DNA of 39,379 nucleotides. Source: Clostridia bacterium (GTDB lineage: Bacteria; Bacillota; Peptococcia; DRI-13; DTU073). Made by a program: the position numbers and the translations under genes. The notes below the pieces were generated by a model that worked only from the letters and a program-made list of their open reading frames with translations, did not search any database and was not told the origin of the DNA. The stretch covers positions 2,257 to 41,635 of the forward strand of contig JAQUGH010000003.1 in assembly GCA_028684195.1 (NCBI GenBank). The letters are read 5' to 3'. This document shows positions 22,526-34,563 of this stretch, piece after piece (the first letter of the stretch is position 1; the number at the start of each line of letters is the position of its first letter).

Positions 22526-24604
22526 TTATCTGCCTTGGCACTTCGCAATAATCTCTTCTGTAATGTTTTTTGGTGCTTCTTCATAATGAGCAAACTGCAT
22601 CACATAAGTGCCTCGCCCTTGAGTTTTAGATCTTAAATCTGTCGCGTAACCAAACATCTGCGCTAATGGCACGAACCCTCGAATAACTTGGGCACCTGCT
22701 CTAGCTTCCATGCCTTCAAGTCTCCCCCGACGTGCATTAATATCGCCAATAACATCACCCATATATTCTTCAGGTACAACTACTTCAACCTTCATTATCG
22801 GTTCCATTATAACTGGTTTAGCTTTAGTTGCTCCATTTTTGAATGCCATGGATCCGGCAATTTTAAATGCCATTTCCGAAGAATCTACTTCATGGTAAGA
22901 CCCGTCATATACTGTTGCTCGTAAGTCTATCATAGGATACCCGGCCAATATACCACTTTCCATAGTCTCTCTAATACCACTATCAATGTGTGAAATATAT
23001 TCTTTAGGAATAGCCCCACCTACAACTTTATTAACAAATTCATACCCTGTACCAGGTTCAAGTGGTTCTAACTCAATCCAACAATGTCCATATTGCCCAC
23101 GTCCGCCAGACTGTCTTACGAATTTCCCTTCGGCCTTTACTTTAGAACGAATAGTCTCTTTATACGCAACCTGCGGTCTTCCTACGTTAGCATCAACTTT
23201 AAATTCCCTCAAAAGTCGATCTACTATTATCTCCAAGTGTAACTCTCCCATACCGGATATAATAGTCTGCCCAGTATCTATATCAGTATGTGTTCTAAAA
23301 GTAGGATCTTCTTCTGACAAACGAGATAAAGCTAAACCCATTTTATCTTGATCAACTCTAGTTTTTGGTTCAATAGCTACATCAATAACAGGTTCAGGAA
23401 ATTGCATAGATTCTAAAACTATAGGACTTTCTTCATCGCAAAGAGAATCACCAGTGGTCGTTTCTTTCAAACCCACCGCAGCAGCAATATCTCCTGCATA
23501 TACTTCCGTTATATCCTCTCTGTGATTCGCATGCATCTGCAATAAGCGACCTACTCTTTCCCTTTTCCCTGTACTAGAATTATATACATACGAACCTGAT
23601 TTCAAAATCCCTGAATAAACTCTAAAAAAGGCTAGCTTTCCCACAAAAGGATCTACCATAATTTTAAAAGCCAAAGCCGCAAAAGGTTCACTATCACTCG
23701 AATTCCTTTTTTCTCCTTCACTATCTTCCGGATGTACCCCTTCAATAGCAGGCACATCTAAAGGTGAAGGAAGATAATTAACAACAGCATCCAACAACAA
23801 TTGTACGCCTTTGTTTTTAAAAGAAGACCCACAAACAACTGGTGTTATTGCAACATTTAATGTCGCAATTCTTATAGCATTATTAAGCTCTTCTTCATTT
23901 ATTTCTTCGCCCTCAAGATACTTATTAATCAATTTATCATCAAATTCCGCAACAGCTTCTATTAATTTTTCTCTATACTTTTCCGCCATATCCTGCAGAT
24001 CTTCCGGAATATTGCTTTCTTCGCTTCTTGTACCTAAATCATCATTGTACTTATATGCCTTCATTTTAATAAGATCAACTATCCCTACAAAATTCTCTTC
24101 ACTACCTATCGGCAATTGAATAGCTACAGGATTACCATTCAATCTCTCTTTTATCATGTTGATGCCTCTAAAAAAGTCCGCCCCAACTCTATCCATCTTA
24201 TTAATATAGGCAATGCGAGGCACTCCATATTTATCTGCTTGACGCCAAACTGTTTCAGACTGAGGTTCCACCCCGCCTACTGAACAAAAAACAGCTACGG
24301 CTCCATCCAAAACACGCAAAGAACGTTCAACCTCTACTGTAAAATCAACGTGCCCTGGCGTGTCTATGATGTTAATACGATGTTTTTTCCACTGACAAGT
24401 TGTAGCAGCAGAAGTGATTGTTATACCTCTCTCCTGTTCTTGAGCCATCCAATCCATAGTAGCGGCACCATCATGTACCTCCCCTATTTTATGAACCCGA
24501 CCTGTATAAAATAAAATTCTTTCAGTAGTAGTTGTCTTCCCTGCATCAATGTGAGCCATTATTCCTATATTTCTCGTATCTTTAAGTGCAAATTGCCTAG
24601 CCAA
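22526..24604 (-). CDS. fusA: Elongation factor G
   Basis: [59 protein letters not shown]. Confidence 0.98.
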   Translation of the reverse strand: MARQFALKDTRNIGIMAHIDAGKTTTTERILFYTGRVHKIGEVHDGAATMDWMAQEQERGITITSAATTCQWKKHRINIIDTPGHVDFTVEVERSLRVLDGAVAVFCSVGGVEPQSETVWRQADKYGVPRIAYINKMDRVGADFFRGINMIKERLNGNPVAIQLPIGSEENFVGIVDLIKMKAYKYNDDLGTRSEESNIPEDLQDMAEKYREKLIEAVAEFDDKLINKYLEGEEINEEELNNAIRIATLNVAITPVVCGSSFKNKGVQLLLDAVVNYLPSPLDVPAIEGVHPEDSEGEKRNSSDSEPFAALAFKIMVDPFVGKLAFFRVYSGILKSGSYVYNSSTGKRERVGRLLQMHANHREDITEVYAGDIAAAVGLKETTTGDSLCDEESPIVLESMQFPEPVIDVAIEPKTRVDQDKMGLALSRLSEEDPTFRTHTDIDTGQTIISGMGELHLEIIVDRLLREFKVDANVGRPQVAYKETIRSKVKAEGKFVRQSGGRGQYGHCWIELEPLEPGTGYEFVNKVVGGAIPKEYISHIDSGIRETMESGILAGYPMIDLRATVYDGSYHEVDSSEMAFKIAGSMAFKNGATKAKPVIMEPIMKVEVVVPEEYMGDVIGDINARRGRLEGMEARAGAQVIRGFVPLAQMFGYATDLRSKTQGRGTYVMQFAHYEEAPKNITEEIIAKCQGR

Positions 24605-24662
24605 AACCTGCGCCTCCTTTCTATGACCGAATGCTCGTTTTACTTAAATGCAAAACATTCTA

Positions 24663-25133
24663 CTACCAGCGATAATGGGCGAACGCCTTGTTAGCTTCTG
24701 CCATTTTATGAGTGTCTTCTTTCTTTTTAACAGAACCACCGGTATTGTTAGATGCATCTAATATTTCACCGGCAAGCCTTTCTCTCATTGTTCTTTCACC
24801 GCGTTTACGAGAAAAAGTAACCATCCACCTGATCCCTAATGTTTCTCTTCTTTCAGGTCGTACTTCCACAGGCACTTGATAATTAGCACCGCCAACTCTA
24901 CGTGCTTTTACCTCTAACACTGGCATGATATTTTTAAGAGCTTCTTCTAATACATCTAAACCATTCTTTCCGGTTTTCTCTTCAACATTACTCAAAGCAC
25001 CATATAAAGCTTTTTCAGCAGTTCCTCTTTTTCCATCAAGCATTACCTTGTTAATTACTTTATTAACCAGCTTTGATCTATAAATTGGATCTGGCAATAC
25101 TTCTCTTTTAGGTATATTACCTCTTCTAGACAT
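24663..25133 (-). CDS. rpsG: 30S ribosomal protein S7
   Basis: [47 protein letters not shown]. Confidence 0.98.
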   Translation of the reverse strand: MSRRGNIPKREVLPDPIYRSKLVNKVINKVMLDGKRGTAEKALYGALSNVEEKTGKNGLDVLEEALKNIMPVLEVKARRVGGANYQVPVEVRPERRETLGIRWMVTFSRKRGERTMRERLAGEILDASNNTGGSVKKKEDTHKMAEANKAFAHYRW

Positions 25134-25193
25134 TTCTTTCCCTCCTTTACTTTGGGATTAAATCATATAGTGTATACATACTACATACAATTG

Positions 25194-25583
25194 CTATTTC
25201 TTAGCTGCAGCTGTCTTAGGTCGTTTTACACCATATTTAGAACGACCCTGTGCCCTTTTTTGAACACCTGCTGTATCTAATGCTCCTCTTACAATATGAT
25301 ATCTAACACCAGGTATATCCTTAATCCTTCCTCCACGAACTAAAACCACGGAGTGTTCTTGAAGGTTATGACCAACACCAGGTATATAAGCAGTAACCTC
25401 TATACCATTTGTTAATCTAACTCTAGCAACTTTTCGAAGTGCAGAATTAGGTTTTTTTGGTGTTGTCGTGTAAACCCTAGTACAAACGCCTCTCTTTTGA
25501 GGACTTTCCTTCAAAGCAGGAGAACCTGACTTCTTCGCTATGGTTTTTCTCCCTTTTCTTACTAATTGGTTAATGGTTGGCAT
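25194..25583 (-). CDS. rpsL: 30S ribosomal protein S12 (start trimmed to [12 protein letters not shown])
   Basis: [57 protein letters not shown]. Confidence 0.98.
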   Translation of the reverse strand: MPTINQLVRKGRKTIAKKSGSPALKESPQKRGVCTRVYTTTPKKPNSALRKVARVRLTNGIEVTAYIPGVGHNLQEHSVVLVRGGRIKDIPGVRYHIVRGALDTAGVQKRAQGRSKYGVKRPKTAAAKK

Positions 25584-25671
25584 ATAAAGCACCTCCTTCC
25601 CAAGCTGTCTTTTTTCGTTATTCCTTTTTATCTGAACAAAATGAAATTATATTTGCTGTAGCAAGGTTACG

Positions 25672-25914
25672 CTAATCTAAAACAGCAACGACCGAAGCCC
25701 CCACCTGAACCCCACAAGCTTTGCCTAACTCCATCATGCTTTCAACTTCAACAACAGCAATTTCTCTTTCTACAGATTTCTCCATAATAGGTATTCTGAT
25801 TTTATCCTCAGCATCTTTTGCTATATATATAACATGAGTCTGCCCTCTATCTATCGCCTTTATTGTCTGCTTAAAACCAACTGTTTTTTTATTTGCTTCC
25901 CTAAGTCTTTTCAC
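25672..25914 (-). CDS. L7Ae-family ribosomal/RNA-binding protein (YbxF-like)
   Basis: 80-aa L7Ae-type fold sequence (VGFKQTIKAIDRGQTHVIYIAKDAEDKI...GKACGVQVGASVVAVL) in the position between rpoC and rpsL. Confidence 0.88.
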   Translation of the reverse strand: MKRLREANKKTVGFKQTIKAIDRGQTHVIYIAKDAEDKIRIPIMEKSVEREIAVVEVESMMELGKACGVQVGASVVAVLD

Positions 25915-25962
25915 AGAACCTTACCTCCTTTAAACAAACCCATTACTAAGGCACACTATAGT

Positions 25963-25991
25963 ATTTTATCACTGGCAACATTTCGTGTCAA
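25963..25991 (-). promoter_or_regulatory. Sigma-A-like promoter for the str operon: TTGACA-N17-TAAAAT
   Basis: Minus strand TTGACA CGAAATGTTGCCAGTGA TAAAAT; its -35 overlaps the last bases of the upstream hairpin. Confidence 0.7.
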
Positions 25992-26028
25992 GATACTATT
26001 ACTAGACATTGTTTAGTAATAGTATCTT
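25990..26028 (-). terminator. Hairpin after rpoC (15-bp perfect stem, 9-nt loop)
   Basis: aagatactattacta-gacattgtt-tagtaatagtatctt; no long T tract on the minus strand. Confidence 0.6.
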
Positions 26029-26104
26029 TATTGAAAGTCTATGTAATAAAACAAGACTTCTTTAGGCAATAAGCTTAACAACTGTTACCTACATATATGA
26101 ATTT

Positions 26105-29100
26105 TTACTCCATCTCAGGTGTTTCTTGTGCAAGATCAACCTTGACATTACGATACCTAGTCATGCCAGTACCTGCGGGTATCAGCTTTCCAATGATTAC
26201 ATTTTCCTTCAATCCTAGAAGTGGATCTGATTTCCCTTTTATTGCAGCTTCCGTCAGAACTCGGGTCGTCTCTTGGAAAGAAGCTGCCGAGAGAAATGAA
26301 TCAGTAGCCAATGATGCTTTTGTTATTCCTAAAATTACTGGCTTTGCTGTAGCAGGTTCACCATCATTAGCTAAAACTTTCGCATTTTCCTCTTCAAATT
26401 CAAAAACGTCAATCAAGCTTCCAGGCAACAATGGAGTATCCCCTGTTTCTTCAACTTTTACTTTTCTTAACATCTGTCTTATTATAACCTCAATATGCTT
26501 GTCGTTAATATCAACACCCTGTAATCTATATACCCTTTGAACTTCTCTCAATAAATATGCTTGTGTCCCTCTAATCCCACGTATTTTTAGTAACTCGTGA
26601 GGATTAACGGAACCCTCAGTTAATTCATCACCTGCTTCAACCATCTGTCCATCTTTTACCTTTGCTCTAGAAGCAAATGGTATCTGATAAATAAACTTTT
26701 CATCCCCAGAATGAATTATTTCTATTTCTCTGCGCTCCTTTAAATTATTAACCTTCGCTTCACCATCTGTTTCAGCTATAATAGCTTGCCCTCTGGGTTT
26801 TCTAGCTTCAAACAATTCCTCTACACGAGGTAAACCCTGCGTGATATCATCACCTGCAACACCACCAGTATGGAATGTCCTCATCGTCAGCTGAGTTCCT
26901 GGTTCCCCAATAGATTGTGCAGCAATTATACCAACAGCCTCACCAATTTCAACCATTCTCCCGGTAGCCATATTTCTTCCATAACATTTACGGCATACCC
27001 CATAACGTGATTTACATGTCAATACAGACCGAATATAAACCTTTTCTATACCTGCTTCAATAATACAATCAGCGTCATCTTCTTTTATTTTAGTTTGTGT
27101 TGGTACAATTATTTCACCTGTCTCGGGGTGTAAAACATCTTCCATAGTAAAACGTCCGATAATTCTTTCACGAAATGGCTCTATAGCTTCATTTCCATCC
27201 TTGATTTCACTAGCATAAATTCCTACATTCGTTCCACAATCATCCTCACGGACTATAACATCCTGAGATACATCAACCAAACGTCGCGTAAGATACCCTG
27301 AATCCGCTGTTCTAAGTGCAGTATCTGCCAATCCTTTACGAGCTCCATGCGTAGAAATAAAATATTCTAAAACTGCTAATCCCTCACGGAAATTAGACTT
27401 AATAGGTAATTCAATGGTTCTTCCCGAAGGATCTGCCATTAGTCCACGCATCCCGGCCAATTGGCGAATTTGTTGAATATTACCACGTGCTCCTGAATTA
27501 GCCATCATATATACCGGATTAAAACGATCTAGATTTGCTAACATAGCTTGAGTTACATCATCTGTTGCTTTATTCCAAACACCAATAACTAGCTGATATC
27601 GTTCATCCTCTGTAATTAAACCTCTTCGGAATTGTTTCTCGATCACTTCAACCTGCTTTTCTGCTTTATCTAAAATACTCGACTTTTCCTTCGGTACTAC
27701 AATATCTGAAACTCCAATGGTTATACCGGCCCTTGTTGAATACTTAAATCCCTGCTCTTTAATCCCATCTAGCATCTTTGAAGTAGCATCATTTCCTAAT
27801 TTATAGTAACACTTTGCTACTATTTTCCCTAACTCTTTCTTTCCAATAATTTCATTATAGTAACCTAGTTCCAGTGGTATAACCGAGTTGAAAATAATTC
27901 TTCCTGTAGTAGTCTCAATTATCTTCCCAGCTCGTTTTATTTTAGCAGGCTCATGAAGTGTTACTTTCCCCATTTCATATGCATATAACGCTTCGTCAGC
28001 GGATCCAAAATATATAACCTTTTCTCTTGTTAATGGCTTAGCCATAGTTAAATAATAAGAACCCAAAACCATATCCTGAGTCGGCGTAACTACCGGTCTA
28101 CCATCTTTAGGATTTAATATATTGTTAGAAGCCAACATAAGAAGTCTCGCCTCTGCTTGAGCTTCTACGGAAAGAGGTACGTGAACAGCCATCTGATCTC
28201 CATCAAAGTCGGCATTATAAGCCGTACAAACTAAGGGATGTAAATGCAAAGCTCTCCCCTCAACAAGAACAGGTTCAAAAGCTTGAATTCCCAAGCGATG
28301 TAATGTTGGAGCTCTATTCAATAGTACAGGATGTCCTTGAATCACTTCCTCTAACACATCCCATACCTCATCCTTCATTCTCTCAACCATTCTCTTGGCA
28401 CTTTTTATATTATGAGCATAATTATCTTTCACCAATTTTTTCATCACAAAAGGCTTAAATAATTCAAGTGCCATTTCTCTTGGCAAACCGCACTGATGCA
28501 TTTTTAAATCAGGTCCAACCACTATAACTGAACGTCCTGAATAATCAACACGTTTTCCTAATAAGTTTTGACGGAATCTACCTTGTTTTCCCTTAAGCAT
28601 ATCACTTAATGATTTAAGGGGGCGATTACCAGGTCCTGTTACGGGACGACCTCTTCTTCCATTATCAATTAAAGCATCGACAGCCTCTTGGAGCATCCTT
28701 TTCTCATTCCTAACAATAATATCAGGTGCCCCCAAATCTAAAAGCCTTTTTAATCTATTATTACGATTAATAACTCTCCTATAAAGATCATTAAGATCAG
28801 AAGTAGCAAACCTGCCTCCGTCTAATTGCACCATTGGTCTCAATTCTGGCGGAATTACCGGTATAACATCCAAGATCATCCATTCAGGACGATTACCCGA
28901 ATTACCAAATGCCTCCACAACCTCTAACCTTCTTGTAGCTCTTATTCTGCGCTGACCTGTAGCTTCTCGTAGTTCAGTCCTAAGCTCAAGAGCCATTTCT
29001 TCCAAATTAATTTCTACTAATAATGCCTTTATAGCTTCGGCTCCCATACCTGCCTTAAATCTATTCTTATATTTCTCATCATACTCTCTATATTCCGATT

Positions 29101-29554
29101 CGGTTAAAAGCTGTTTTTTCATAAGGGGAGTATTGCCCGGATCTGTGACTATATATGAAACAAAATACAAAACTTTTTCCAAAGAACGAGGTGATACATC
29201 CATCAGTAAGCCCATCCTGCTCGGTATCCCTTTAAAATACCAAATATGAGAACAAGGTGCAGCTAATTCAATATGTCCCAGCCTCTCTCTTCTTACTTTA
29301 GACTTAGTCACCTCAACTCCACAGCGATCACAAACTATCCCTTTATAACGTACCCTTTTGTATTTGCCGCAATGACATTCCCAATCCTTTGTAGGTCCAA
29401 ATATTTTTTCGCAAAATAAACCTTCGCGTTCAGGCTTTAATGTTCGATAATTAATTGTTTCAGGTTTTTTTACCTCACCACTTGACCAAACGCGAATTTT
29501 TTCAGGGGACGTCAAGCCAATTTTCATTCTGTCAAAATTATTAACATCCAACAA
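26105..29554 (-). CDS. rpoC: DNA-directed RNA polymerase subunit beta' (likely TTG start, [14 protein letters not shown])
   Basis: [12 protein letters not shown]; zinc-binding [33 protein letters not shown] before TTG. Confidence 0.97.
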   Translation of the reverse strand: MLDVNNFDRMKIGLTSPEKIRVWSSGEVKKPETINYRTLKPEREGLFCEKIFGPTKDWECHCGKYKRVRYKGIVCDRCGVEVTKSKVRRERLGHIELAAPCSHIWYFKGIPSRMGLLMDVSPRSLEKVLYFVSYIVTDPGNTPLMKKQLLTESEYREYDEKYKNRFKAGMGAEAIKALLVEINLEEMALELRTELREATGQRRIRATRRLEVVEAFGNSGNRPEWMILDVIPVIPPELRPMVQLDGGRFATSDLNDLYRRVINRNNRLKRLLDLGAPDIIVRNEKRMLQEAVDALIDNGRRGRPVTGPGNRPLKSLSDMLKGKQGRFRQNLLGKRVDYSGRSVIVVGPDLKMHQCGLPREMALELFKPFVMKKLVKDNYAHNIKSAKRMVERMKDEVWDVLEEVIQGHPVLLNRAPTLHRLGIQAFEPVLVEGRALHLHPLVCTAYNADFDGDQMAVHVPLSVEAQAEARLLMLASNNILNPKDGRPVVTPTQDMVLGSYYLTMAKPLTREKVIYFGSADEALYAYEMGKVTLHEPAKIKRAGKIIETTTGRIIFNSVIPLELGYYNEIIGKKELGKIVAKCYYKLGNDATSKMLDGIKEQGFKYSTRAGITIGVSDIVVPKEKSSILDKAEKQVEVIEKQFRRGLITEDERYQLVIGVWNKATDDVTQAMLANLDRFNPVYMMANSGARGNIQQIRQLAGMRGLMADPSGRTIELPIKSNFREGLAVLEYFISTHGARKGLADTALRTADSGYLTRRLVDVSQDVIVREDDCGTNVGIYASEIKDGNEAIEPFRERIIGRFTMEDVLHPETGEIIVPTQTKIKEDDADCIIEAGIEKVYIRSVLTCKSRYGVCRKCYGRNMATGRMVEIGEAVGIIAAQSIGEPGTQLTMRTFHTGGVAGDDITQGLPRVEELFEARKPRGQAIIAETDGEAKVNNLKERREIEIIHSGDEKFIYQIPFASRAKVKDGQMVEAGDELTEGSVNPHELLKIRGIRGTQAYLLREVQRVYRLQGVDINDKHIEVIIRQMLRKVKVEETGDTPLLPGSLIDVFEFEEENAKVLANDGEPATAKPVILGITKASLATDSFLSAASFQETTRVLTEAAIKGKSDPLLGLKENVIIGKLIPAGTGMTRYRNVKVDLAQETPEME

Positions 29555-29606
29555 GGCCTTCTCTCCCTTCCATATAATATTCCGGGACAACACCGCCCGC
29601 TAAAAA

Positions 29607-32600
29607 TTAATCAATTTCATATTCTTCATTGATTTCTTTCGTATCTTCTGCTACGTATTTTTCCTGATTATCGGTATCTACTGTATCCTTTTGTATACTT
29701 TCAATATCTCCTGTTGGTGCATTAACATCAAGTCCCAACTCTTTTGCCGCTTCGCTAATGTCATCATCATTATCGCGAATCTCTACTTCCTCACCATTTT
29801 GAGAGAGCATCTTCACATCCAAGCATAAACTCTGTAGCTCTTTAATAAGAACCTTAAAGGATTCAGGTACCCCTGATTCTGGTATATTTTCCCCTTTAAC
29901 AATTGCTTCATAAGTCTTAACCCTTCCTACAACATCATCTGATTTAACCGTTAACATTTCTTGCAAGGTATATGCCGCACCGTAAGCCTCAAGAGCCCAC
30001 ACTTCCATTTCCCCAAAACGTTGTCCGCCAAACTGAGCTTTTCCACCCAACGGTTGTTGAGTAACTAGAGAATAAGGTCCTGTTGAACGAGCATGAATTT
30101 TATCATCAACCAAATGAGCTAGTTTCAAAATATACATATACCCTACCGTAATCTCATTATCAAACGGCACGCCAGTTCTACCATCATACATTACAGATTT
30201 ACCATTAGTAGGAAGACCTGCTTCTTTCAAAATAATTTCTATATCTTCTTCTGTAGCACCATCGAAAACTGAAGTAGCCATATTTAATCCTAATGTTTTA
30301 GCTGCCCAACCCAAATGAGTCTCTAACACCTGTCCTATATTCATACGCGACGGTACCCCTAATGGATTTAGAACAACGTCTACCGGAGTTCCATCCGGTA
30401 AATACGGCATATCGGCTTCAGGAAGCACTCGCGATATTACACCTTTATTACCGTGCCGACCCGCAACCTTATCTCCCTCGGATATTTTTCTCTTCTGTGC
30501 AATATAAACTCTAACTATCTGATTTACACCTGGAGCCAATTCATCTCCATTCTCTCTTAAAAAGATTTTTACATCAACTATCTTTCCTGCTTCGCCATGT
30601 GGCACACGTAACGACGTATCTCTAACCTCTCGAGCTTTTTCACCAAATATAGCACGAAGTAATCTTTCCTCTGCAGTCAATTCTGTTTCACCTTTTGGTG
30701 TTACTTTTCCTACTAAAATATCGCCTGGTCTAACCTCCGCACCGATTCTAATTATTCCACTATCATCCAAGTCTTTAAGGACATCCTCCCCTATATTAGG
30801 GATATCTCTAGTTATTTCTTCCGGTCCTAATTTTGTGTCCCTGGCATCACTTTCGTATTCTTCTATATGTATAGACGTAAAGTAATCTTCCTTAACCAAT
30901 TTCTCACTTATTAATATAGCATCCTCATAGTTATAACCTTCCCAAGTCATAAATGCTACGAGTACATTACGTCCCAACGCCAACTCGCCTTGTTCAGTAG
31001 AAGGTCCATCAGCAATAATCTGTTCTTTATCAATTTTCTCGCCCTTTGTAATAATGGGCTTTTGATTTATACAAGTTCCTTGATTAGAGCGAACAAACTT
31101 TGTTAATTTATACTTGCTAAGGCTTTTATCATCATTCTTAATACGTATTTCACTTGCCGATACATACTCTGCTATCCCAGCTTTTTGGGATACTATAACT
31201 ACACCTGAATCTTTTGCAGCTTTATATTCCTCACCTGTTCCTACAAGAGGCGCTTCCGTCCTTATAAGTGGAACTGCCTGACGTTGCATGTTAGCGCCCA
31301 TCAACGCGCGGTTAGCATCATCATGTTCTAAAAAAGGAATCATAGCCGTAGCTATTGATACTACCTGTTTAGGTGAAACATCCATATAATCCACTTGTTC
31401 TATTGGAACTTCTAAAATCTCATCTGCATAACGTATATTAACTTTTGAATTTATAAATCTTCCTTTTTCATCTAAAAGTGCATTAGCTTGTGCAATAACA
31501 TAGTTATCCTCTTCATCTGCCGACATATAAACAATTTCTTCTGTAACTCTGCCCTTAGCTTTATCAACTTTTCGATAAGGTGTTTCAATAAAACCATATT
31601 TATTAATACGCGCATATGTACTCAATGAACCTATTAAGCCAATATTAGGACCCTCCGGAGTTTCAATTGGACACATACGTCCATAATGAGAATAATGCAC
31701 ATCACGTACCTCAAAACCAGCTCTTTCTCTAGATAATCCTCCTGGTCCTAAGGCACTCAAACGTCTTTTATGTGTTAATTCCGCTAAAGGGTTAGTCTGA
31801 TCCATAAACTGAGATAATTGGCTAGACCCAAAAAATTCCTTTATAGATGCCACCACAGGGCGAATGTTAATTAACACCTGCGGAGTAATTACATCAACAT
31901 CTTGTATAGTCATTCTTTCACGAACAACACGCTCCATCCGCGATAATCCTATACGAAACTGATTTTGCAACAATTCACCTACAGAGCGCAAACGACGATT
32001 ACCTAGATGATCAATATCATCAGGTTTACCCTCACCCTTCATCAACAGTATAAGATAATTTATAGATGCAATTATATCTTCTTTTGTAATATTCCTAATT
32101 TCGGAAGATACTTCTAATTTTAATTTTTTATTTAGCTTATACCTTCCCACTCTTGCTAAATCATATCTCCTAGGATCAAAAAACAATGTATTCATCAGAT
32201 TTCTAGCACTATCCACAGTGGGCGGCTCTCCCGGTCGAAGTCTCTTATAAATTTCCACTAAAGCCTCATCTTCCGACTCAGTATGATCACGTTCCAAGGT
32301 TAAACGTATTCTCTCATCGTCTTTAAACAATTCGGCAATTTGACCATTGCTGCCATATCCCAAAGCGCGCAACAATACTGTTCCAGGAAGTTTTCGTGTC
32401 CTATCAACTCTTACAAAGATATTCTCATTTACATCAGTTTCAAATTCCAACCACGCTCCACGATTAGGAATTATTGTAGCATTATATATGTTTTTACCGC
32501 TAGCATCTATTTCTTTCTTATAATATACTCCAGGTGATCGCACAAGCTGGCTAACTATTACTCTCTCCGCACCATTAATAATAAACGTGCCTTTATTCGT

Positions 32601-32951
32601 CATTAGAGGAAAGTCTCCCATGAAAACTTCTTGTTCTTTTACCTCACCCGTCTCTTTATTAATTAATCTTGCTTTTACTCTAAGGGGAGCAGCATAAGTA
32701 GCATCCCTTTCCCTACACTCATCTACTGAATACTTAGGCTCACCTAAGCTATAGCCTACAAACTCTAATGCCAAATTACCAGTAAAATCTTGAATAGGAG
32801 ATATATCATGAAGCATCTCCTTTATGCCCTCATCCAAAAACCATTGATACGAATTCTGCTGAATTTCAATAAGATTCGGCATCTGAAGTACTTCTCTTAT
32901 TTCCGAAAAACTTTCTCTTGTCCTCTTCCCAACATTTACTGAATGGCGCAT
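29607..32951 (-). CDS. rpoB: DNA-directed RNA polymerase subunit beta (start trimmed to MRHSVNVG)
   Basis: [66 protein letters not shown]. Confidence 0.98.
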   Translation of the reverse strand: MRHSVNVGKRTRESFSEIREVLQMPNLIEIQQNSYQWFLDEGIKEMLHDISPIQDFTGNLALEFVGYSLGEPKYSVDECRERDATYAAPLRVKARLINKETGEVKEQEVFMGDFPLMTNKGTFIINGAERVIVSQLVRSPGVYYKKEIDASGKNIYNATIIPNRGAWLEFETDVNENIFVRVDRTRKLPGTVLLRALGYGSNGQIAELFKDDERIRLTLERDHTESEDEALVEIYKRLRPGEPPTVDSARNLMNTLFFDPRRYDLARVGRYKLNKKLKLEVSSEIRNITKEDIIASINYLILLMKGEGKPDDIDHLGNRRLRSVGELLQNQFRIGLSRMERVVRERMTIQDVDVITPQVLINIRPVVASIKEFFGSSQLSQFMDQTNPLAELTHKRRLSALGPGGLSRERAGFEVRDVHYSHYGRMCPIETPEGPNIGLIGSLSTYARINKYGFIETPYRKVDKAKGRVTEEIVYMSADEEDNYVIAQANALLDEKGRFINSKVNIRYADEILEVPIEQVDYMDVSPKQVVSIATAMIPFLEHDDANRALMGANMQRQAVPLIRTEAPLVGTGEEYKAAKDSGVVIVSQKAGIAEYVSASEIRIKNDDKSLSKYKLTKFVRSNQGTCINQKPIITKGEKIDKEQIIADGPSTEQGELALGRNVLVAFMTWEGYNYEDAILISEKLVKEDYFTSIHIEEYESDARDTKLGPEEITRDIPNIGEDVLKDLDDSGIIRIGAEVRPGDILVGKVTPKGETELTAEERLLRAIFGEKAREVRDTSLRVPHGEAGKIVDVKIFLRENGDELAPGVNQIVRVYIAQKRKISEGDKVAGRHGNKGVISRVLPEADMPYLPDGTPVDVVLNPLGVPSRMNIGQVLETHLGWAAKTLGLNMATSVFDGATEEDIEIILKEAGLPTNGKSVMYDGRTGVPFDNEITVGYMYILKLAHLVDDKIHARSTGPYSLVTQQPLGGKAQFGGQRFGEMEVWALEAYGAAYTLQEMLTVKSDDVVGRVKTYEAIVKGENIPESGVPESFKVLIKELQSLCLDVKMLSQNGEEVEIRDNDDDISEAAKELGLDVNAPTGDIESIQKDTVDTDNQEKYVAEDTKEINEEYEID

Positions 32952-32993
32952 TAAAAATCTCACCCCTCAACCATTATTTCAATGCAAACACCT

Positions 32994-33019
32994 AATAGCA
33001 AGGCTCTTACCTTGCTATT
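32994..33019 (-). promoter_or_regulatory. 10-bp-stem hairpin in the rpoB 5' leader
   Basis: aatagcaagg-ctctta-ccttgctatt, between the promoter and the rpoB start; no T tract. Confidence 0.55.
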
Positions 33020-33128
33020 CTAACCAATTATGTAGTCTAACCTTCATTCATAGCGTATATCTTTCATTATTAAAAATATATTGCACATTACACCCATTAT
33101 TCAGATATACATTAATTCGCATTTTTTG

Positions 33129-33157
33129 ATTTTAGCATATACTTCAATTAATGTCAA
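33129..33157 (-). promoter_or_regulatory. Sigma-A-like promoter for rpoBC: TTGACA-N17-TAAAAT
   Basis: Minus strand TTGACA TTAATTGAAGTATATGC TAAAAT. Confidence 0.7.
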
Positions 33158-33195
33158 GAATACTTTCAATATATTTTTATAAACGATAACAACTC

Positions 33196-33224
33196 GAAAA
33201 GGTGCTGTTTTTCAGCACCTTTTC
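33196..33224 (-). terminator. Terminator/attenuator hairpin between rplL and rpoB
   Basis: gaaaaggtgctg-ttttt-cagcaccttttc, 12-bp perfect stem. Confidence 0.7.
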
Positions 33225-33313
33225 ATATCTATTAACACATTAATTATATTCAATAACTCAATGTGCATTGATACTAAGTCCACCTAATCACAATATCACT
33301 TTATTATGCTTAA

Positions 33314-33685
33314 TTACTTTACTTCTACAGAAGCACCAGCTTCTGTCAGTTTAGCTTTAACTGCTTCTGCTTCTTCCTTGCTTACTTTTTCCTTAATGGG
33401 CTTAGGTGCTCCATCAACAAGTTCTTTTGCATCCTTTAATCCCAAACCTGTTATTTCTCGAACAGCCTTAATAACATTAATTTTTTTCTCTCCAACTACA
33501 GTAAGAATTACATCAAATTCGGTTTTTTCTTCTTCAGGTGCAGCTGCCACAGTAGGAGCTGCTGCCACAGCAGCAGGAGCCGCCGCAGTTACACCAAATT
33601 CCTCTTCAAAAGCCTTTACCAATTCAGATAATTCCAAAACAGTTAACCCTTTAACATCTTCAATAATCTCATTAATCTTTGCCAT
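33314..33685 (-). CDS. rplL: 50S ribosomal protein L7/L12 (start trimmed to [13 protein letters not shown])
   Basis: [49 protein letters not shown]. Confidence 0.98.
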   Translation of the reverse strand: MAKINEIIEDVKGLTVLELSELVKAFEEEFGVTAAAPAAVAAAPTVAAAPEEEKTEFDVILTVVGEKKINVIKAVREITGLGLKDAKELVDGAPKPIKEKVSKEEAEAVKAKLTEAGASVEVK

Positions 33686-33744
33686 TTTGTAAAACCTCCT
33701 CAAATTTTCATCATAATATTTTTTACCCACGTGAAATTTTCACC

Positions 33745-34269
33745 TTACACCTGTTCTTTTTCTTTTCTTAAAGCTTCGATAGCATAAACAAACTTCCGAA
33801 TCGGTCCTTGTAAAACATTTGCCATACCTGTAAGCGGTGCTTGCATACCCGCCAAAACCTGGGCCAGCAATACTTCACGTGATGGTAATTCAGCTAACGC
33901 CCTTACACCATCTTCTTCAATTGCTTTCTTCTCTAATATTCCACCCTTAATAATAAGTTTCTTATGGGTTTTTGCAAACTCGCTAACTACTTTCGGGGCT
34001 GAGATTGGATCTTGTAAGCTAAACCCCCAAGCAATGGGTCCATTTAGGTATTTATTGAGTCCCATAATACCGCAATCATCAGCAGCCCGTTCCACCAAGG
34101 TATTTTTAAATACCTTCATTTCATTTCCTGCTTTTTTCATCTTTGATCTCAGTTCCGTGATTTCACCCACATTCAAGCCGCGATATTCCATCATCACCAC
34201 AGATTGGGCTTTGGTAAATTTATCTTTTATACTTTCAACAACCTGTTTTTTTTGTTCAAGACTTCCCAA
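33745..34269 (-). CDS. rplJ: 50S ribosomal protein L10 (apparent TTG start)
   Basis: KFTKAQSVVMMEYRGLNVGEITELRSKMKKAGNEMKVFKNTL; AAGGAGG SD upstream of TTG. Confidence 0.97.
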   Translation of the reverse strand: MGSLEQKKQVVESIKDKFTKAQSVVMMEYRGLNVGEITELRSKMKKAGNEMKVFKNTLVERAADDCGIMGLNKYLNGPIAWGFSLQDPISAPKVVSEFAKTHKKLIIKGGILEKKAIEEDGVRALAELPSREVLLAQVLAGMQAPLTGMANVLQGPIRKFVYAIEALRKEKEQV

Positions 34270-34326
34270 ATCAAAGCGCCTCCTTTCTTCCTATTTTATG
34301 AAACGAAAGCCAGTTAAATCATTTTA

Positions 34327-34364
34327 AATATTTATGTAAATGACTAGTCATTTACATAAATATT
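34327..34364. repeat. 38-bp perfect palindrome between the L10-leader attenuator and rplJ
   Basis: aatatttatgtaaatgactagtcatttacataaatatt equals its own reverse complement. Confidence 0.95.
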
Positions 34365-34375
34365 GTACTATGTTA

Positions 34376-34410
34376 CACAAAAAATAAACCTCTACAGACA
34401 TAGAGGTTTA
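34376..34410 (-). terminator. Attenuator/terminator of the rplJ leader
   Basis: Minus strand TAAACCTCTA-TGTCTG-TAGAGGTTTA followed by TTTTTTGTG. Confidence 0.85.
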
Positions 34411-34427
34411 TTTAATAAGTAATCTAA

Positions 34428-34480
34428 AACAACCTCGGTAGGAATAATATTAAGCCACACGGCACCTACTATCTACAGTC
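34428..34480 (-). ncRNA. Ribosomal protein L10 leader (autoregulatory)
   Basis: Minus strand CTGTAGATAGTAGGTGCCGTGTGGCTTAATATTATTCCTACCGAGGTTG matches the recalled L10-leader pattern (AGTAGGTGC...CTTAAT...CCTACCGAGG), followed by a terminator upstream of rplJ. Confidence 0.88.
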
Positions 34481-34516
34481 AAAAACATATAAAATTATCA
34501 ACACTTTCACTAAGGG

Positions 34517-34545
34517 ATTATATCCTCTTATCAAATATATGTCAA
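34517..34545 (-). promoter_or_regulatory. Perfect-consensus sigma-A promoter for rplJL: TTGACA-N17-TATAAT
   Basis: Minus strand TTGACA TATATTTGATAAGAGGA TATAAT. Confidence 0.85.
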
Positions 34546-34563
34546 CCTTACAAATAGTACAAC

